Assembly: GCF_016907715.1 (NCBI RefSeq)
Contig: NZ_JAFBCM010000001.1
Span: 6,014,001-6,078,000 of the forward strand
Direction: 5' to 3'
Length of the DNA stretch: 64,000 nt
Source: Tenggerimyces flavus
GTDB lineage: Bacteria; Actinomycetota; Actinomycetes; Propionibacteriales; Actinopolymorphaceae
Below are positions 41,970 to 51,942 of the stretch, piece by piece. How positions within the stretch are numbered: position 1 is the stretch's first letter; the number at the start of each line of letters is the position of its first letter. Both the position numbers and the translations under genes were made by a program. The notes below the pieces were generated by a model that worked only from the letters and a program-made list of their open reading frames with translations, searched no databases and was not told where the DNA came from.

Positions 41970-42935
41970 ATGCTTGCGGAGGTTCGGCCCGTGGACGAAC
42001 GCGACGGCAGGGCGGAGGTCCTCGAGGTCGGCCGCGACCCGAGGACACGGCGGCCGGTGCCGCCGGTCAGCCGGTGGGTCGCGCTCGGGCTGGTCCTCGT
42101 GCTCGGGCTGGTCGCCGGATCGGGTGCCACGTACTGGTTCCTCGACCGCCGCGCCGAGCAACGCAGCAAGGCCGCCGTCCAACTCCTCGCCAGGCTCGAC
42201 GGCGGGATCGCGATCGTCGACCCGACCGACGGCTGCGCGACCGCGACCGTTCGCCTCTACAACGTCGGCGCGCACCCGCTCACGGTCGACGAGGTCAACG
42301 CGGACCTCACCGGCCAGGGCATGAACCAGAGCCGCCCGTTCTGCCAGCTGCAGGAGTCCACGCCGCATCCGATCGTCCTGCGGCCCCGAGCCTCCGAGCC
42401 GTGGACGATCGTGTTCCGGCTCGCCTGCGACCAGATCTGGGGCACGCCCACATATCGGGCGACGGTCACCACCGTCCTTGGCGAACGGCGCGAAGTGTCC
42501 GCTCCCATGGAGAAACCTGACGCGCCACCGTCGGCGAACTTCTCCTGCGACGGCAGCCCCGACATCAGCTGGAACAACCTCACGAGCCCGTTGCAGGGCA
42601 CCGGTCGGGACACGTCGTTGCTGCTGTCGGGCGTCATCCGGACCACGACCGGCCGCCAGGAGCTGCTGTCGTTGCGGCTCTCCGACGACAGCGGTCTGCG
42701 GATGACGCTCGAGCCGGAGAGCCCGCTCTCGCTCAAGAACGAGTCCGAGACGATCGGTGTCCGCGTCTCCGTCGCCGACTGCGAGCAGGCGCAGGCGTAT
42801 CCGGACAGCTCGATCCAGTTGCGCGTACGGACCCGGCTCGGGATGGCACTCGTCGACGTCCCGTTCGACGAGCCGCGAGCGGTGACCCGTTCGCTCGTCC
42901 GCCTGGTCGACGCGGTGTGCGGCAGCCAGGGCTGA
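41970..42935 (+). CDS. Membrane-anchored protein of unknown function
   Basis: The protein has up to 321 residues (ATG 41970; a GTG at 41991 is a possible later start). One transmembrane helix lies at about 37-57 (WVALGLVLVLGLVAGSGATY), so a short cytoplasmic tail is followed by about 260 extracytoplasmic residues. This part has two beta-rich halves with paired cysteines (DGCATATVRLYNVGAHPLTV, RLACDQIWGTPTY, NFSCDGSPDISWNN, VADCEQAQAYPDSS). It looks like two Ig-like domains with disulphides. I know no family name. It is probably monocistronic. Confidence 0.65.
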   Translation: MLAEVRPVDERDGRAEVLEVGRDPRTRRPVPPVSRWVALGLVLVLGLVAGSGATYWFLDRRAEQRSKAAVQLLARLDGGIAIVDPTDGCATATVRLYNVGAHPLTVDEVNADLTGQGMNQSRPFCQLQESTPHPIVLRPRASEPWTIVFRLACDQIWGTPTYRATVTTVLGERREVSAPMEKPDAPPSANFSCDGSPDISWNNLTSPLQGTGRDTSLLLSGVIRTTTGRQELLSLRLSDDSGLRMTLEPESPLSLKNESETIGVRVSVADCEQAQAYPDSSIQLRVRTRLGMALVDVPFDEPRAVTRSLVRLVDAVCGSQG

Positions 42936-42951
42936 GCCGCACCATCCCTGG

Positions 42952-43173
42952 TCATCCGCCGAACCTATCCGGCGCGCCGAGGTCGCGGATGAGCAGCAGG
43001 GTCGCGCCCATGTCGCGGAGCCGGGTGAGTAGGCCGTACAGCTCCGCCTGGTCCGCGACGAGCCCGGTCAGGGTCGACGTACCGTCGCTGTGGCGGACGA
43101 GCTCGAGGTCGCCGAGCCAGGCGCATCGGTGCGGGTCCAGGTGCCCCTTGACTCGGATCTCGTAGCGGCTCAT
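42952..43173 (-). CDS. Small conserved-looking protein (73 residues)
   Basis: The frame starts at ATG 43173, overlapping the stop of the broken DUF2306 gene by 4 bases. It reads RYEIRVKGHLDPHRCAWLGD, then TSTLTGLVADQAELYGLLTR and ends with a short hydrophobic strand (ATLLLIRDL). This resembles a family of short actinomycete proteins predicted to form a beta-alpha-beta fold. It is the last cistron of a three-gene operon with membrane proteins. Function unknown. Confidence 0.65.
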   Translation of the reverse strand: MSRYEIRVKGHLDPHRCAWLGDLELVRHSDGTSTLTGLVADQAELYGLLTRLRDMGATLLLIRDLGAPDRFGG

Positions 43174-43807
43174 CGCCGAGCACCCACCAGCACGCGCGGA
43201 CGGCGGATCGCCCATTCGGCGACGGCCAGGTTGAGGACCCAGGCGACGCCGAGGTACAGGTCGCCGCGCAGCTCGCCGGTGCCGAACAGGGCCTCGCCGA
43301 AGCCGACGGTGAACGCCTGGGTGCCGGCGGCGAGCGCCAGGGCGTACGCCCGGATCATCCACGCGCGGTGCCCCGCGAAGTCACGGCGCCGGATGGCGGC
43401 GAAGCCGAGGACGATGCTGGCGACCATGCCAGACGAGAACAGCAACCGCAGCAGGAAGAGCAGGTCTCCCGTCCCTTCCTTCTGCGGGTAGAACAACGTC
43501 ATCCACAGCGCCGATCCCGCGACGGCCAGCCCGGCCACCACCAGGACCCGGCCGGCGGCCCGGTGCCAACCGGGCCGCCGCCTCCGAAGCCGTGCGGAGA
43601 ACTGGAACGCTCCCCCGAGCGCGTAGACCACGGCACCCACGATGTGCAGGACCAGCGGCAGAGGCGAGGCCGCGAACCGTACGTCGGTCGCGATGAGTGC
43701 GGGCCGCCGAGCAGCTCCACCAGGCGGATCGAGCCGATGCCGATCGGGATGGCGTTGATCAGGAGCAACACGGCCGGGACGTGCCAGCTCCGCCGCTGGG
43801 TGGTCAT
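43170..43807 (-). pseudogene. DUF2306-type membrane protein gene with a frameshift
   Basis: Translation from ATG 43807 gives a normal beginning (RRSWHVPAVLLLINAIPIGI, then SIRLVELLGG), but the rest of the protein ([56 protein letters not shown]) is in another frame. The break lies at 43701-43710 in a GGCGGCCCG stretch and needs one added base. Joined, the protein would have about 212 residues and 5-6 helices with the conserved GWHR and HRAWMIR motifs of the family. The 4-base overlaps at both ends suggest a gene that was functional until recently, or a sequencing error. Confidence 0.7.
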
Positions 43808-44475
43808 CGGACCGCGAGCCGCTCGGCGTGCGCGTTCTCGGTGGTCGCCTGCGGGGCAATGGAGCGCCACAGCGAGATGCCGAGACCGACGAGGGCGATG
43901 CCGGTGGGGAACGCGATCAGCCGGTCGACCAGGTGCGGCACGAGCGGGACCGCGAGGGCGGCGAGCGTGCCGGCCGCGAGGAGCGCCGCCGCCCAACGGG
44001 CGAGGATCCCGGCGCGGAAGACCGCGATGCCGAAGATCACGCCACCGGCGAGGTAGGTGACCGCGGAGACGAGGTTCGTGACCGCCAACGCACCGATGTC
44101 GCCGACGACCGTCCCGCCGGAGGCCATCGCGAGCACGTCGTTCACGTATGCGGGCGACGTGCCGGCCAGCGAAGGGAGAACGTACCCGGCGACGAACGCG
44201 ACGCTCATCATCACCAGGTACGCGGTGCTGAACAGCACGTATCCGACGAGCCCGAGGATTCCCAACTGCCTGACCTGGCGCAGATAGATGCCGGTGATCC
44301 CGGCGAGTGAGAGGGCCGCCATCGCGACCTTCATCGTGTTGCGGACGATCCACTCGGTCGTGCTGACCGAGGCGAGCTCCAGGTGGGGATGGCCGATCTG
44401 CACGGAGACGAACAGCAGTCCGGCGACGACGGCGCTGACGCCGGCCGCCTTGCCGAGGGTGGAGGTGGTGATCAT
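43804..44475 (-). CDS. Multi-pass membrane protein of unknown function
   Basis: The 223-residue protein starts at ATG 44475 with AAAGGAAG upstream. It has six hydrophobic segments (VSAVVAGLLFVSVQIGH, MAALSLAGITGIYL, YVLFSTAYLVMMSVAFVAGY and others). It resembles hypothetical membrane proteins of DUF4386-like character. Its stop overlaps the start of the DUF2306 gene (ATGA), so they form an operon. The operon follows the LAL regulator on the same strand, separated by a hairpin. Function unknown. Confidence 0.7.
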   Translation of the reverse strand: MITTSTLGKAAGVSAVVAGLLFVSVQIGHPHLELASVSTTEWIVRNTMKVAMAALSLAGITGIYLRQVRQLGILGLVGYVLFSTAYLVMMSVAFVAGYVLPSLAGTSPAYVNDVLAMASGGTVVGDIGALAVTNLVSAVTYLAGGVIFGIAVFRAGILARWAAALLAAGTLAALAVPLVPHLVDRLIAFPTGIALVGLGISLWRSIAPQATTENAHAERLAVR

Positions 44476-44538
44476 CGCTGCGCTTCCTTTGCTTCCGGTG
44501 TTGAGGATTGACCTGAAGGTAGGAAGCGAGGTGGTGAC

Positions 44539-44566
44539 CCGACATCACCAGATGAGGTGATGTCGG
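44539..44566 (-). terminator. Perfect inverted repeat after the LAL regulator
   Basis: CCGACATCACC (44539-44549) and GGTGATGTCGG (44556-44566) form a perfect 11-bp stem with loop AGATGA. It lies 9 bases beyond the LAL stop (44575) and 64 bases before the next gene start. It could equally be an operator for the membrane-protein operon. Confidence 0.55.
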
Positions 44567-44574
44567 ATGGTGAT

Positions 44575-46920
44575 TCAGAGCAGGCCGAGCTCCTTGGCGC
44601 GATGGACCGCGGCCTGCCGGGAGTTCACGTCCAGCTTGGTGAAGATGTGCTTGGTGTGGGTTCGGAGCGTGTTGAGCGATACGTACAGCTTGCCGGCGAT
44701 CTCCGGGCCGGTCAGCGTCGTGGCGAGCAGGCGTACGACGTCTCGTTCCCGCTCGCTCAGCGGCCCCGCGTCGACTGCCTCGCGGTCTTCTTCGGCGGCG
44801 AGCAGGCGGGCGAGCGTCTGCCGGTTGTACTCGGTGAGGTACGACACCTCACTCGTCGCGACCTCGTGCTCCCTCGCCCAGTCCCGCGCCGCGGCGAGCT
44901 CCCCTTGCGCGATCCACAGCCTGGCTCGCTGCGCGGGGATCGGACGTACGTCGGGGAAGAAGCCACGCAGGTAAAGGGATTCCGCCTGGTCCAGGCTCTC
45001 GATCGCGCCGTCGAGGTCTCCGCGCGCCTCCTGGAGCCCGGCCATCGCGACGTACCAGCGGTGCCGATTCTCCAACAGGGACGCGCTTTCTCCGAGCTCC
45101 TGGCTGGTGCGCAGGTGCTGCTCGGCGGCGTCGAGCTCGCACTGCTCACGAAGGATGTCGGCGAGGCCGGCGTGCAGGTCACCGACGATCGAGAGCACCT
45201 CGTGGGGATGCTTGTCGGCGGTGGCCAGGGCCTGCTCGTACAGCCGCCGCGCCTCGCGGAGTTGGCCACGCGCCCTCCACATGTCGGCGAGCGGAACGGT
45301 GCACCCGAGCGCGTCGGCGAGGTTGCCGGCGGCGCGCAAGCTCCGTGCTGCTTGGGAGAACGTCTCCACCGCGGTCTCGAGATCGCCCTTGGCCCAGGCG
45401 GACAACCCGAGGAATCCGGCGGCGCCACCGCGCGCCAGATGGTCGTCCGGCCGCGCGAGCCGGAGCGCGTCGCGGGCGTGCGCTTCGGTCCCCGCGGCGT
45501 CGCCGCGGCCCTGCGCCGCCGAGGCTCGGTAGATGGCGATCCAGGCGGGGAGGGAACGGACCTCGTCGCTGAGCTCCTCCTCACTTGCCGGGGCTTCCCG
45601 CAGCGCGCGTTCGGCGTCGCGCAGTCGCGCTTCGACGCCGTTGAGATCGCCTTCGACGAGTCGCGTCCAGGCAATGAACGTGCTGAGGACCGGCCTCGCA
45701 TGCACCAGGTGGTCGGGCAGTTTGTTCAGCCATTGTTGGAGAATTCGGTCCTGGCGCTTGCGGCGCACCTCGGTCACACCGAGCTCGACGAGGTCGGCTG
45801 CTCGGTCCAGGTCGTCGCCGGCGAAGGCGTGCGCGATGGCCCGTTCGACCTGGCTGTTGTCGGCGTACCAGCGGCAGGCCGCCTGGTGGAGGTGGCGCAT
45901 CCGTTCGGGATCGTCGGCGGCCAGGCGAGCACGCAACGCGTCGGCGAACAGGTGGTGGTAGCGGTACCAGGTGCGTGCGTGGTCGAGCGGTACGACGAAG
46001 AGGTTGGCGCGTTCGAGGTCCTCGAGCACCGCGCGGCCGTCGGGCTGTCCGGTCAGCGCGTCGCACAGTGGGGCAGTCAGGTGGTCGAGCACGGCCGTGT
46101 CGAGGAGGAAGGCGCGAACCCGTTCCGGCTGGCGGCGGAGGACCTCCTCCACCAGGTAGTCGACAACGAACCGGTGACTGCCGGCGAACGCGTCGACGAA
46201 CGCGTCGACGTCGTCGTTCCCGCGGATCGACAGCGCCGCCAGCTGCAGGCCGGCGGCCCAGCCTTCCGTCCGTACGTCGAGAGCCTCGACCTGCCTGGCG
46301 GTGAGGTCCAGTCCCATGACGTCGTTGAGGAACGTGCCGGCTTCGGTCGCGGTGAAGCGCAGGTCGGCGGCGCGCAGCTCGACGAGCTCTCCCCTGGCCC
46401 GCAGCCGCGGCAACGGGAGCGGAGGGTCGGAACGGGTGGCGATCGCGAGGCCGACCGTTCGAGGCAGGTGCTCGACGAGGAATGCCGTCGCCTCATGCAC
46501 CGCGGGGTTCGTGATCACGTGGTAGTCGTCGAGGGCGATGACTGTGGTGTCGGGGAACTCGTCGAGGTCGTTGACGAAAGTCGTGAGGATCGACTCGATC
46601 GGCAGGTCTCTCGCCGCTTCGACCATCGCCATCGCCTTCGTCGCCGCGTCGGGGCTGGAGCGCCGCAGTGCCGCCACGAGCTGGGCCAGGAACCTCCGCG
46701 GCTCGTTGTCGCCGTCGTCGAGCGACAGCCAGGCCACGCGCGCGATCGGCCCGTTCTGGAGCCACTGGCTCAGCATCGTGGTCTTGCCGAACCCCGGCGG
46801 TGCGGACACGAGCGTCAGCCTCGGCACGGCACCGTTCCGCAGCTGTCGCGTCAACCTCGGCCGGGGCACGAGCTGCCCGCGAGGCAACGGGACGTGCAGC
46901 TTCGTACCCAGGACCTCCAC
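44575..46920 (-). CDS. LuxR-type LAL/MalT-family ATP-dependent regulator
   Basis: The protein has about 781 residues from GTG 46920 (an ATG at 46977 would add 19). The start matches the LAL family ([20 protein letters not shown]) with Walker [11 protein letters not shown] at about 39-48 and the sensor region [21 protein letters not shown] central TPR-like region (about 400-700) precedes a C-terminal LuxR helix-turn-helix ([39 protein letters not shown]). LAL proteins switch on after ATP and ligand binding. It is divergent from the DHA2 exporter, a possible target. Confidence 0.88.
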   Translation of the reverse strand: MEVLGTKLHVPLPRGQLVPRPRLTRQLRNGAVPRLTLVSAPPGFGKTTMLSQWLQNGPIARVAWLSLDDGDNEPRRFLAQLVAALRRSSPDAATKAMAMVEAARDLPIESILTTFVNDLDEFPDTTVIALDDYHVITNPAVHEATAFLVEHLPRTVGLAIATRSDPPLPLPRLRARGELVELRAADLRFTATEAGTFLNDVMGLDLTARQVEALDVRTEGWAAGLQLAALSIRGNDDVDAFVDAFAGSHRFVVDYLVEEVLRRQPERVRAFLLDTAVLDHLTAPLCDALTGQPDGRAVLEDLERANLFVVPLDHARTWYRYHHLFADALRARLAADDPERMRHLHQAACRWYADNSQVERAIAHAFAGDDLDRAADLVELGVTEVRRKRQDRILQQWLNKLPDHLVHARPVLSTFIAWTRLVEGDLNGVEARLRDAERALREAPASEEELSDEVRSLPAWIAIYRASAAQGRGDAAGTEAHARDALRLARPDDHLARGGAAGFLGLSAWAKGDLETAVETFSQAARSLRAAGNLADALGCTVPLADMWRARGQLREARRLYEQALATADKHPHEVLSIVGDLHAGLADILREQCELDAAEQHLRTSQELGESASLLENRHRWYVAMAGLQEARGDLDGAIESLDQAESLYLRGFFPDVRPIPAQRARLWIAQGELAAARDWAREHEVATSEVSYLTEYNRQTLARLLAAEEDREAVDAGPLSERERDVVRLLATTLTGPEIAGKLYVSLNTLRTHTKHIFTKLDVNSRQAAVHRAKELGLL

Positions 46921-47085
46921 CTCTCGAGCATAGGTACCGGACGGCCTCCACCTGGGCGGTTCTCGAGGACTCTCCATGGCCCCGCGCATGCGTCGCGCAC
47001 CGCAGGGATCCCGCCAAGAACGCCTTACCCCTAGCTGAGACGTCCAGACCTCCACCATGATCGGATCCAGCGACTGGAGGCATGG

Positions 47086-48624
47086 ATGGGCGAGGCGGAG
47101 ACCGGACAGCGCGCCGGCCGCAAGGAATGGCTGGCGTTGGCCGTCCTCGCGCTGCCGACGTTGTTGGTGTCGTTGGACACGTTCGTCATGCTGCTGGCGT
47201 TGCCGCACCTCAGCGAAGGACTCGGCGCGGGCAGCACCGAGCAGCTGTGGATCATGGACGTCTACGGCTTCATGGTGGCCGGGTTCATGGTCACGATGGG
47301 AACGTTGGGCGACCGGATCGGACGGCGCAAGCTGCTGCTGATCGGCGCGGCGGCGTTCGGGATCTGCTCGATCCTGGCGGCTTACTCCAGCAGCCCGCTG
47401 ATGTTGATCGTGGCGCGGGCGGCGCTCGGGATCGCCGGCGCGACCCTGGCCCCGTCGACGCTCTCGCTGATCATGGTGATGTTCCACGACCGCCGGCAGC
47501 GGGCGACCGCCGTCGGCATCTGGGCGGGCGTCTTCACGGTCGGCGCCATCATCGGGCCACTCGTCGGCGGGGCGATGCTGGACCACTTCTGGTGGGGCTC
47601 GGTGTTCCTGCTCGGCGTACCCGCGATGGTGGTGCTCCTCGCGGTCGGCCGGGTGCTGCTGCCGGAGTACCGCGACGTCACCGCCGGGCGGCTCGACCTG
47701 ACCAGCGTCGCGTTCTCGCTCGCGGCCATCCTGCCGATCATCTATGGCCTGAAGGAGATCGCACGCCTGGGGTGGCGCCCCGTGCCGATCGCGGTCCTCG
47801 TCTTCGGGCTCGTGATGGGGTGGATTTTCCTGCGCCGGCAACGCCGCCTCGCCGACCCGCTGGTGGATCTGGGGCTGTTCCGGCACCGCGGCTTCAGCGT
47901 GACGCTGACCGGGATGCTGATGTACTCGATGCTGTCCGGCGGGACGATGGTGTTCATCGCCCAGTACTTCCAGCTCGTGGCCGGGCTCTCACCGCTGCGG
48001 GCAGGCTTGGCGCTGGTCCCCGGCATGGTCGCGGCGATCATCGGCTTCCAGGTGGCGCCGTTGCTCGCTCGCCGTATCCGTCCCGCGTTCCTGTTCGCCG
48101 GCGGTCTCGCCGTCTCGGTGTGCGGCATGCTGATCGTCACCCAGGCCAGCGCGACCGATGGGCTCGTCCTGGTGATGATCGGGTTCGCCGTCACCAGCAT
48201 CGGCGCCGGGCCGTTGGTCAGTCTGGGCACGAACATCGTCATCGGCGCGGCGCCGCCGGAGAAGGCCGGATCCGCGTCCGGCATCGCGCAGACCGGGAAC
48301 GAGTTCGGGTACGCGCTCGGCATCGCTGTGCTAGGCAGCATCGGCGCCGCCGCGTACCGCGCGGGTCTTCCCGCCGACACGATCGCCGCCGCCCGGGACA
48401 GCATCACGAGTGCTCTCGCCGCCGCCCAGGAGCTGCCCGGCAAGGCCGGCGCGGACCTCGTCGCGCTCGCCCAACAGGCCTTCACCAGCAGCCTGCACAC
48501 GGTCGCCCTGGTCAGCGGCGTCCTGCTCGCCGCCATCGCTCTCCTCATCCTCGCCCGGCTGCGCCACCTCCCGCGCCTCAACGCCACGCAGGAAGAGGAG
48601 CAGCCCGTCGCCCATGGCAGCTAG
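47086..48624 (+). CDS. DHA2-family multidrug MFS exporter (14 helices)
   Basis: The 512-residue protein starts at ATG 47086 with GGAGG upstream. It contains the DHA2 features: helix 1 [18 protein letters not shown], motif [21 protein letters not shown], and motif C-like [40 protein letters not shown]. Length and hydrophobicity fit 14 helices (QacA/SmvA-like). It would export lipophilic cations or antibiotics by proton antiport. It is divergent from the LAL regulator and converges on the kinase-like gene with a 4-base overlap. Confidence 0.87.
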   Translation: MGEAETGQRAGRKEWLALAVLALPTLLVSLDTFVMLLALPHLSEGLGAGSTEQLWIMDVYGFMVAGFMVTMGTLGDRIGRRKLLLIGAAAFGICSILAAYSSSPLMLIVARAALGIAGATLAPSTLSLIMVMFHDRRQRATAVGIWAGVFTVGAIIGPLVGGAMLDHFWWGSVFLLGVPAMVVLLAVGRVLLPEYRDVTAGRLDLTSVAFSLAAILPIIYGLKEIARLGWRPVPIAVLVFGLVMGWIFLRRQRRLADPLVDLGLFRHRGFSVTLTGMLMYSMLSGGTMVFIAQYFQLVAGLSPLRAGLALVPGMVAAIIGFQVAPLLARRIRPAFLFAGGLAVSVCGMLIVTQASATDGLVLVMIGFAVTSIGAGPLVSLGTNIVIGAAPPEKAGSASGIAQTGNEFGYALGIAVLGSIGAAAYRAGLPADTIAAARDSITSALAAAQELPGKAGADLVALAQQAFTSSLHTVALVSGVLLAAIALLILARLRHLPRLNATQEEEQPVAHGS

Positions 48625-50597
48625 CTGACGGGCAGGCGAACGTCGATGACGGCCCGGCCGTCGTCGCGGACGACCGACAGCGAGCCGGCCGCTGCCTCGA
48701 CCCGGTCGCGCATCTGGTCGACGGAGAGGCTGCCGACCTCCTGGCCGGTCAACCTCAAGCGGAGTTCGTCGTCCCGAACCTCGAGGTGCACGCCGAGGGG
48801 ATCCGCGACCTCGGCCACGCAGAAGTAGGCCGCGGCCTCGAGCTGAGCGTCGAAACGCCTCTCCGCGACGGAGTCGTGGATCACCAGCCGCTCGGCGCTC
48901 CCGGTCCGAGCGAGAAGTGACACGAGCGCCATCGGCAGACCGGAGCGAACGAGCTGCGCCGGAAAAACTCCGCGAGTGATCTCCCGCAGCGCCTCGATGG
49001 CGCTGGTCAGCGACTCGGCCAGCGGGGTGATCTGGGTGCTGTCGGACAGACGTCGCAACCGGTCCGGGAGAGGTGCCAGATGAACGACGACCTGCTGGGC
49101 GATCGCCCGTTCGACTCGGCTCCGTTCGGCGTCGGCGGCGCTGATCAGGCGCCGGCGAGAGTCGGCGAGCTCCCGCGTACGACGATCGAGCCGTGCCACC
49201 TGGCCGGAGAGCTCGGCAGTGAGCCGGGCGTTGTGGAAGGCCATCACGGCCTGGTTGGCCAGGTCCGCCAGGAGCCGATGTTGCCATCGGCGTAAGGGAT
49301 GTCCGGCCGGCATCTCGACCGTAATGGATCCGAGCCGCTCCCCGCGGTCGACCACTGGCAGCTCGACGCCGGACGTCGTCGACTCCGCGGCCGGAGGGAA
49401 GACCACGACCTGATCCGGCCCGGAGTCGATCTGGAGCCGGACGACGACCCGGCTCGCGCCCACGGCGCTCGCGGCCGCCTCGGCCACCGCCGGTAGGAGG
49501 TCCGACGGATCGGAGCTGTCGCCGATGCGGCGGCTGAAGTCGGCGAGCGCCTCGTACGGGACAGCCGCCGCGCCGAACGCGAGCCGGTCGGCCACCATCA
49601 CCACGCGCCGTCGGAGCGGCTGGAACGCCAACGCCACAAGGGCAGTCGCGAGCAGCGACGGCCAAAAGCCACTGCTGGCGCCGACCTCGAAGCCTGCGAC
49701 GACGACGGCGAGCACGTACCCGACAGCGACGAGTCCGGTGGCCAGCGCGAGCACGAGGGCACGGTTGACGATGAGATCGATCTGGAGCAAGCGGTGCCGC
49801 AACACCGCGACCGCGACGCAGAGCGGGACCGAGATCAGGGCGAGCCGCAGCGGCAACCCGGCCAGCCACGTTCCCTCCACACCTTGCAGACGAGGGACCA
49901 CGAGGATGACCACCACGCCGAACGCCAAGAAGGCAGCGGACGAGGCGATCCACAGGAGCTGACGACGGGCATCGTCGGTGGCGTTGCGGAGGCGCCATCC
50001 GATGGAGACGGCCGAGCCGATCAGGCCTACGGCAACGAGGCCGACGCCGAGCGTCAGCAGCGGACCCGAGACCGCGCGGTTGCCGAGGTCCCCGCCTACG
50101 ACGAACTCGCCGGGGCGGACCGTCAACGTTCCGAGCGTATGGACGCAGAGTCCCGCGACCGCGACCCAGGCCGCCCACCGCCACCGCGACGAGGGCAGCC
50201 GGCCGTCCGGGGCGATGAGGAAGACGAGGATCAGCGCGGTGAAGGCCGGCCAGCCGAGCAGCGGCGCCGCCCAAGCGGAAACGTGAGCCCAGTAAGGGGA
50301 TCCAGGGCCGTCGCCGTCGAGCACCCAGACGCTGTACGCGTCCGCCGCCAACGTCACCGCGAGGAGTCCCGCGACGCACAACAACCAGCCGATGGGTTGG
50401 CGAGGGTGGCGCGTGACGATGAGCGCCCCCATGAGAGCGCACCCGATCGCGGCGAGCGGGGCGAGCGGCCAGCCATGGTCCGCCCAGGTCGCCTCGCTCA
50501 GCAGCGAACGGTGCGCCGCGGTGAAGACGGTATCCAGAATCCCCGCGAGCGTGGTCAGTCCCGCGACTGCCCAGGCGATCCGTGCGTGCGCCGTCAT
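48621..50597 (-). CDS. Histidine-kinase-like membrane protein lacking the phospho-acceptor histidine
   Basis: The 658-residue protein has about nine membrane helices at 1-330, then a GAF-like region (about 350-480) and a NarL-type kinase region. Where active relatives read RRLERDLHDGAQQH, this protein reads ERSRVERAIAQQVVVHLAPL, so the acceptor His is absent. The ATP-binding N-box is also degraded (YFCVAEVADPLGVHLEV) and the glycine box is unrecognisable. It is thus probably catalytically dead and may act as a sensor partner of the kinase encoded directly upstream, with which it overlaps by 4 bases (ATGA). Confidence 0.8.
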   Translation of the reverse strand: MTAHARIAWAVAGLTTLAGILDTVFTAAHRSLLSEATWADHGWPLAPLAAIGCALMGALIVTRHPRQPIGWLLCVAGLLAVTLAADAYSVWVLDGDGPGSPYWAHVSAWAAPLLGWPAFTALILVFLIAPDGRLPSSRWRWAAWVAVAGLCVHTLGTLTVRPGEFVVGGDLGNRAVSGPLLTLGVGLVAVGLIGSAVSIGWRLRNATDDARRQLLWIASSAAFLAFGVVVILVVPRLQGVEGTWLAGLPLRLALISVPLCVAVAVLRHRLLQIDLIVNRALVLALATGLVAVGYVLAVVVAGFEVGASSGFWPSLLATALVALAFQPLRRRVVMVADRLAFGAAAVPYEALADFSRRIGDSSDPSDLLPAVAEAAASAVGASRVVVRLQIDSGPDQVVVFPPAAESTTSGVELPVVDRGERLGSITVEMPAGHPLRRWQHRLLADLANQAVMAFHNARLTAELSGQVARLDRRTRELADSRRRLISAADAERSRVERAIAQQVVVHLAPLPDRLRRLSDSTQITPLAESLTSAIEALREITRGVFPAQLVRSGLPMALVSLLARTGSAERLVIHDSVAERRFDAQLEAAAYFCVAEVADPLGVHLEVRDDELRLRLTGQEVGSLSVDQMRDRVEAAAGSLSVVRDDGRAVIDVRLPVS

Positions 50598-51907
50598 CGG
50601 ACCTGGGCGGTGATCGTCGTTCCCACCCCGCGTTGCGACTCGACCGTGAGCCTGCCGCCAACCGCGTCCAGCCGGTCGCGCAGACTGGCCAGCCCGACGC
50701 CCGCCTCAGCTTCCCGTACGTCCCCCGGATCGAACCCGGCCCCGTCGTCGACGATGGTGAGGCACCAACGCCCATTGTCGGTTGCGAATCGCACGGACAC
50801 ACTCCGGGCGCCGGAGTGCTTGGCGGCGTTCTGCACCGCCTCCATGCAGCAGAAGTACAGTGCCGCCTCGAGCGCTGCCGGGAGCCGTTCGGTCGTCGTC
50901 GAGTCGATGGTGACCGGGATCGGGCTGGTACTGACCGCCAGCCGCAGGGCCGGCACCAGACCTTCGGACGCGAGCGATCTCGGGTAGATGCCGCGGGACA
51001 GCGAGGAGAGCGTCTCGATCGCCACACCTGCCGCATCGGCTTGGTGGACGAGAAGACGCGCGGCGCGTTCGGGCGATCGGCCGGCGATCGTCTGTGCCAA
51101 CCGCAGGTTGACAGACAGTGCCACCAGGTGTTGCTGAGCGCCGTCGTGGAGGTCGCGTTCGAGTCGCCGCCGTTCGGCGTCCTGGGTGGCGATGAGCCGT
51201 GCCCGGGACGCTTTGAGCTCGTCGGCTCTGGCCATCAGCTCGTCGTGACGTTCCTCGAGCTCGGCCCGGAGCCCCGCCAGCCGCAGGACGAGGCCAGCCT
51301 GGACAGCGAGCTCGACGAATAGCCGTTCCTCGACCCCGGTAAGCGCCAGACCCGGCCGTTCCCGCAGGCGGAGTACGCCCAGCAGCTGGCCGCCGTGCCG
51401 AACGGCATGGGCTCGCCGGCCTTCGCCCGCGGCCTCCGAACCGTCGGCCTGCAGGGCGGGCGGTGACCGGTCGGCCGTGGCGTCGGTGGGCCAGGTGGCC
51501 GCCAAGGTCAGCCGATCGGAGATGTTCAGCCACACCTGCGCCCACTGTGCCCCGGTCCCTTGGGCGAGCAGCATGGCCATCCGCTCCGGCAGCTCCGTAC
51601 CCGCGGCACCCGTCGCCGTCTGCGAGAAGCGACTCAACACTTCGTACGGCGTGGCGGGGGCACCGATCCCCCACCGGCTCGCCACCCGTTCCACGGCCGA
51701 CTGAACCGGCGCGAACGACAGCGCCACGATCGCGGTCGCCACCACCGACAACGGCAAGCTGGGCGCATCGGTTCGGCCGAGGATCACACCGCCGCCCAGC
51801 ACGACGACCACGTAGACGGTGACGACGAACCCGGCCATACCCACCGTTACCAGCAGGCGGTTCCCCGCGCGGCGACGCAGCCACAGGATCGCGCGGCGAA
51901 ACTCCAT
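50594..51907 (-). CDS. Sensor histidine kinase, NarL/DesK type
   Basis: The 437-residue protein has two N-terminal membrane helices (about 18-42 and 50-68), a GAF-like domain (about 85-210), a coiled coil and the kinase core. The H-box RRLERDLHDGAQQHLVALSV holds the acceptor histidine. The HATPase region has YFCCMEAVQNAAKHSGARSV, IVDDGAGFD and GVGLASLRDRL. It autophosphorylates and passes phosphate to the response regulator encoded 35 bases upstream. The downstream overlapping gene is a degenerate paralogue. The stimulus is unknown. Confidence 0.9.
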   Translation of the reverse strand: MEFRRAILWLRRRAGNRLLVTVGMAGFVVTVYVVVVLGGGVILGRTDAPSLPLSVVATAIVALSFAPVQSAVERVASRWGIGAPATPYEVLSRFSQTATGAAGTELPERMAMLLAQGTGAQWAQVWLNISDRLTLAATWPTDATADRSPPALQADGSEAAGEGRRAHAVRHGGQLLGVLRLRERPGLALTGVEERLFVELAVQAGLVLRLAGLRAELEERHDELMARADELKASRARLIATQDAERRRLERDLHDGAQQHLVALSVNLRLAQTIAGRSPERAARLLVHQADAAGVAIETLSSLSRGIYPRSLASEGLVPALRLAVSTSPIPVTIDSTTTERLPAALEAALYFCCMEAVQNAAKHSGARSVSVRFATDNGRWCLTIVDDGAGFDPGDVREAEAGVGLASLRDRLDAVGGRLTVESQRGVGTTITAQVR

Positions 51908-51942
51908 GCCCTGAGTGTCTGCCCTGCGAGGAGATCCCGTGG

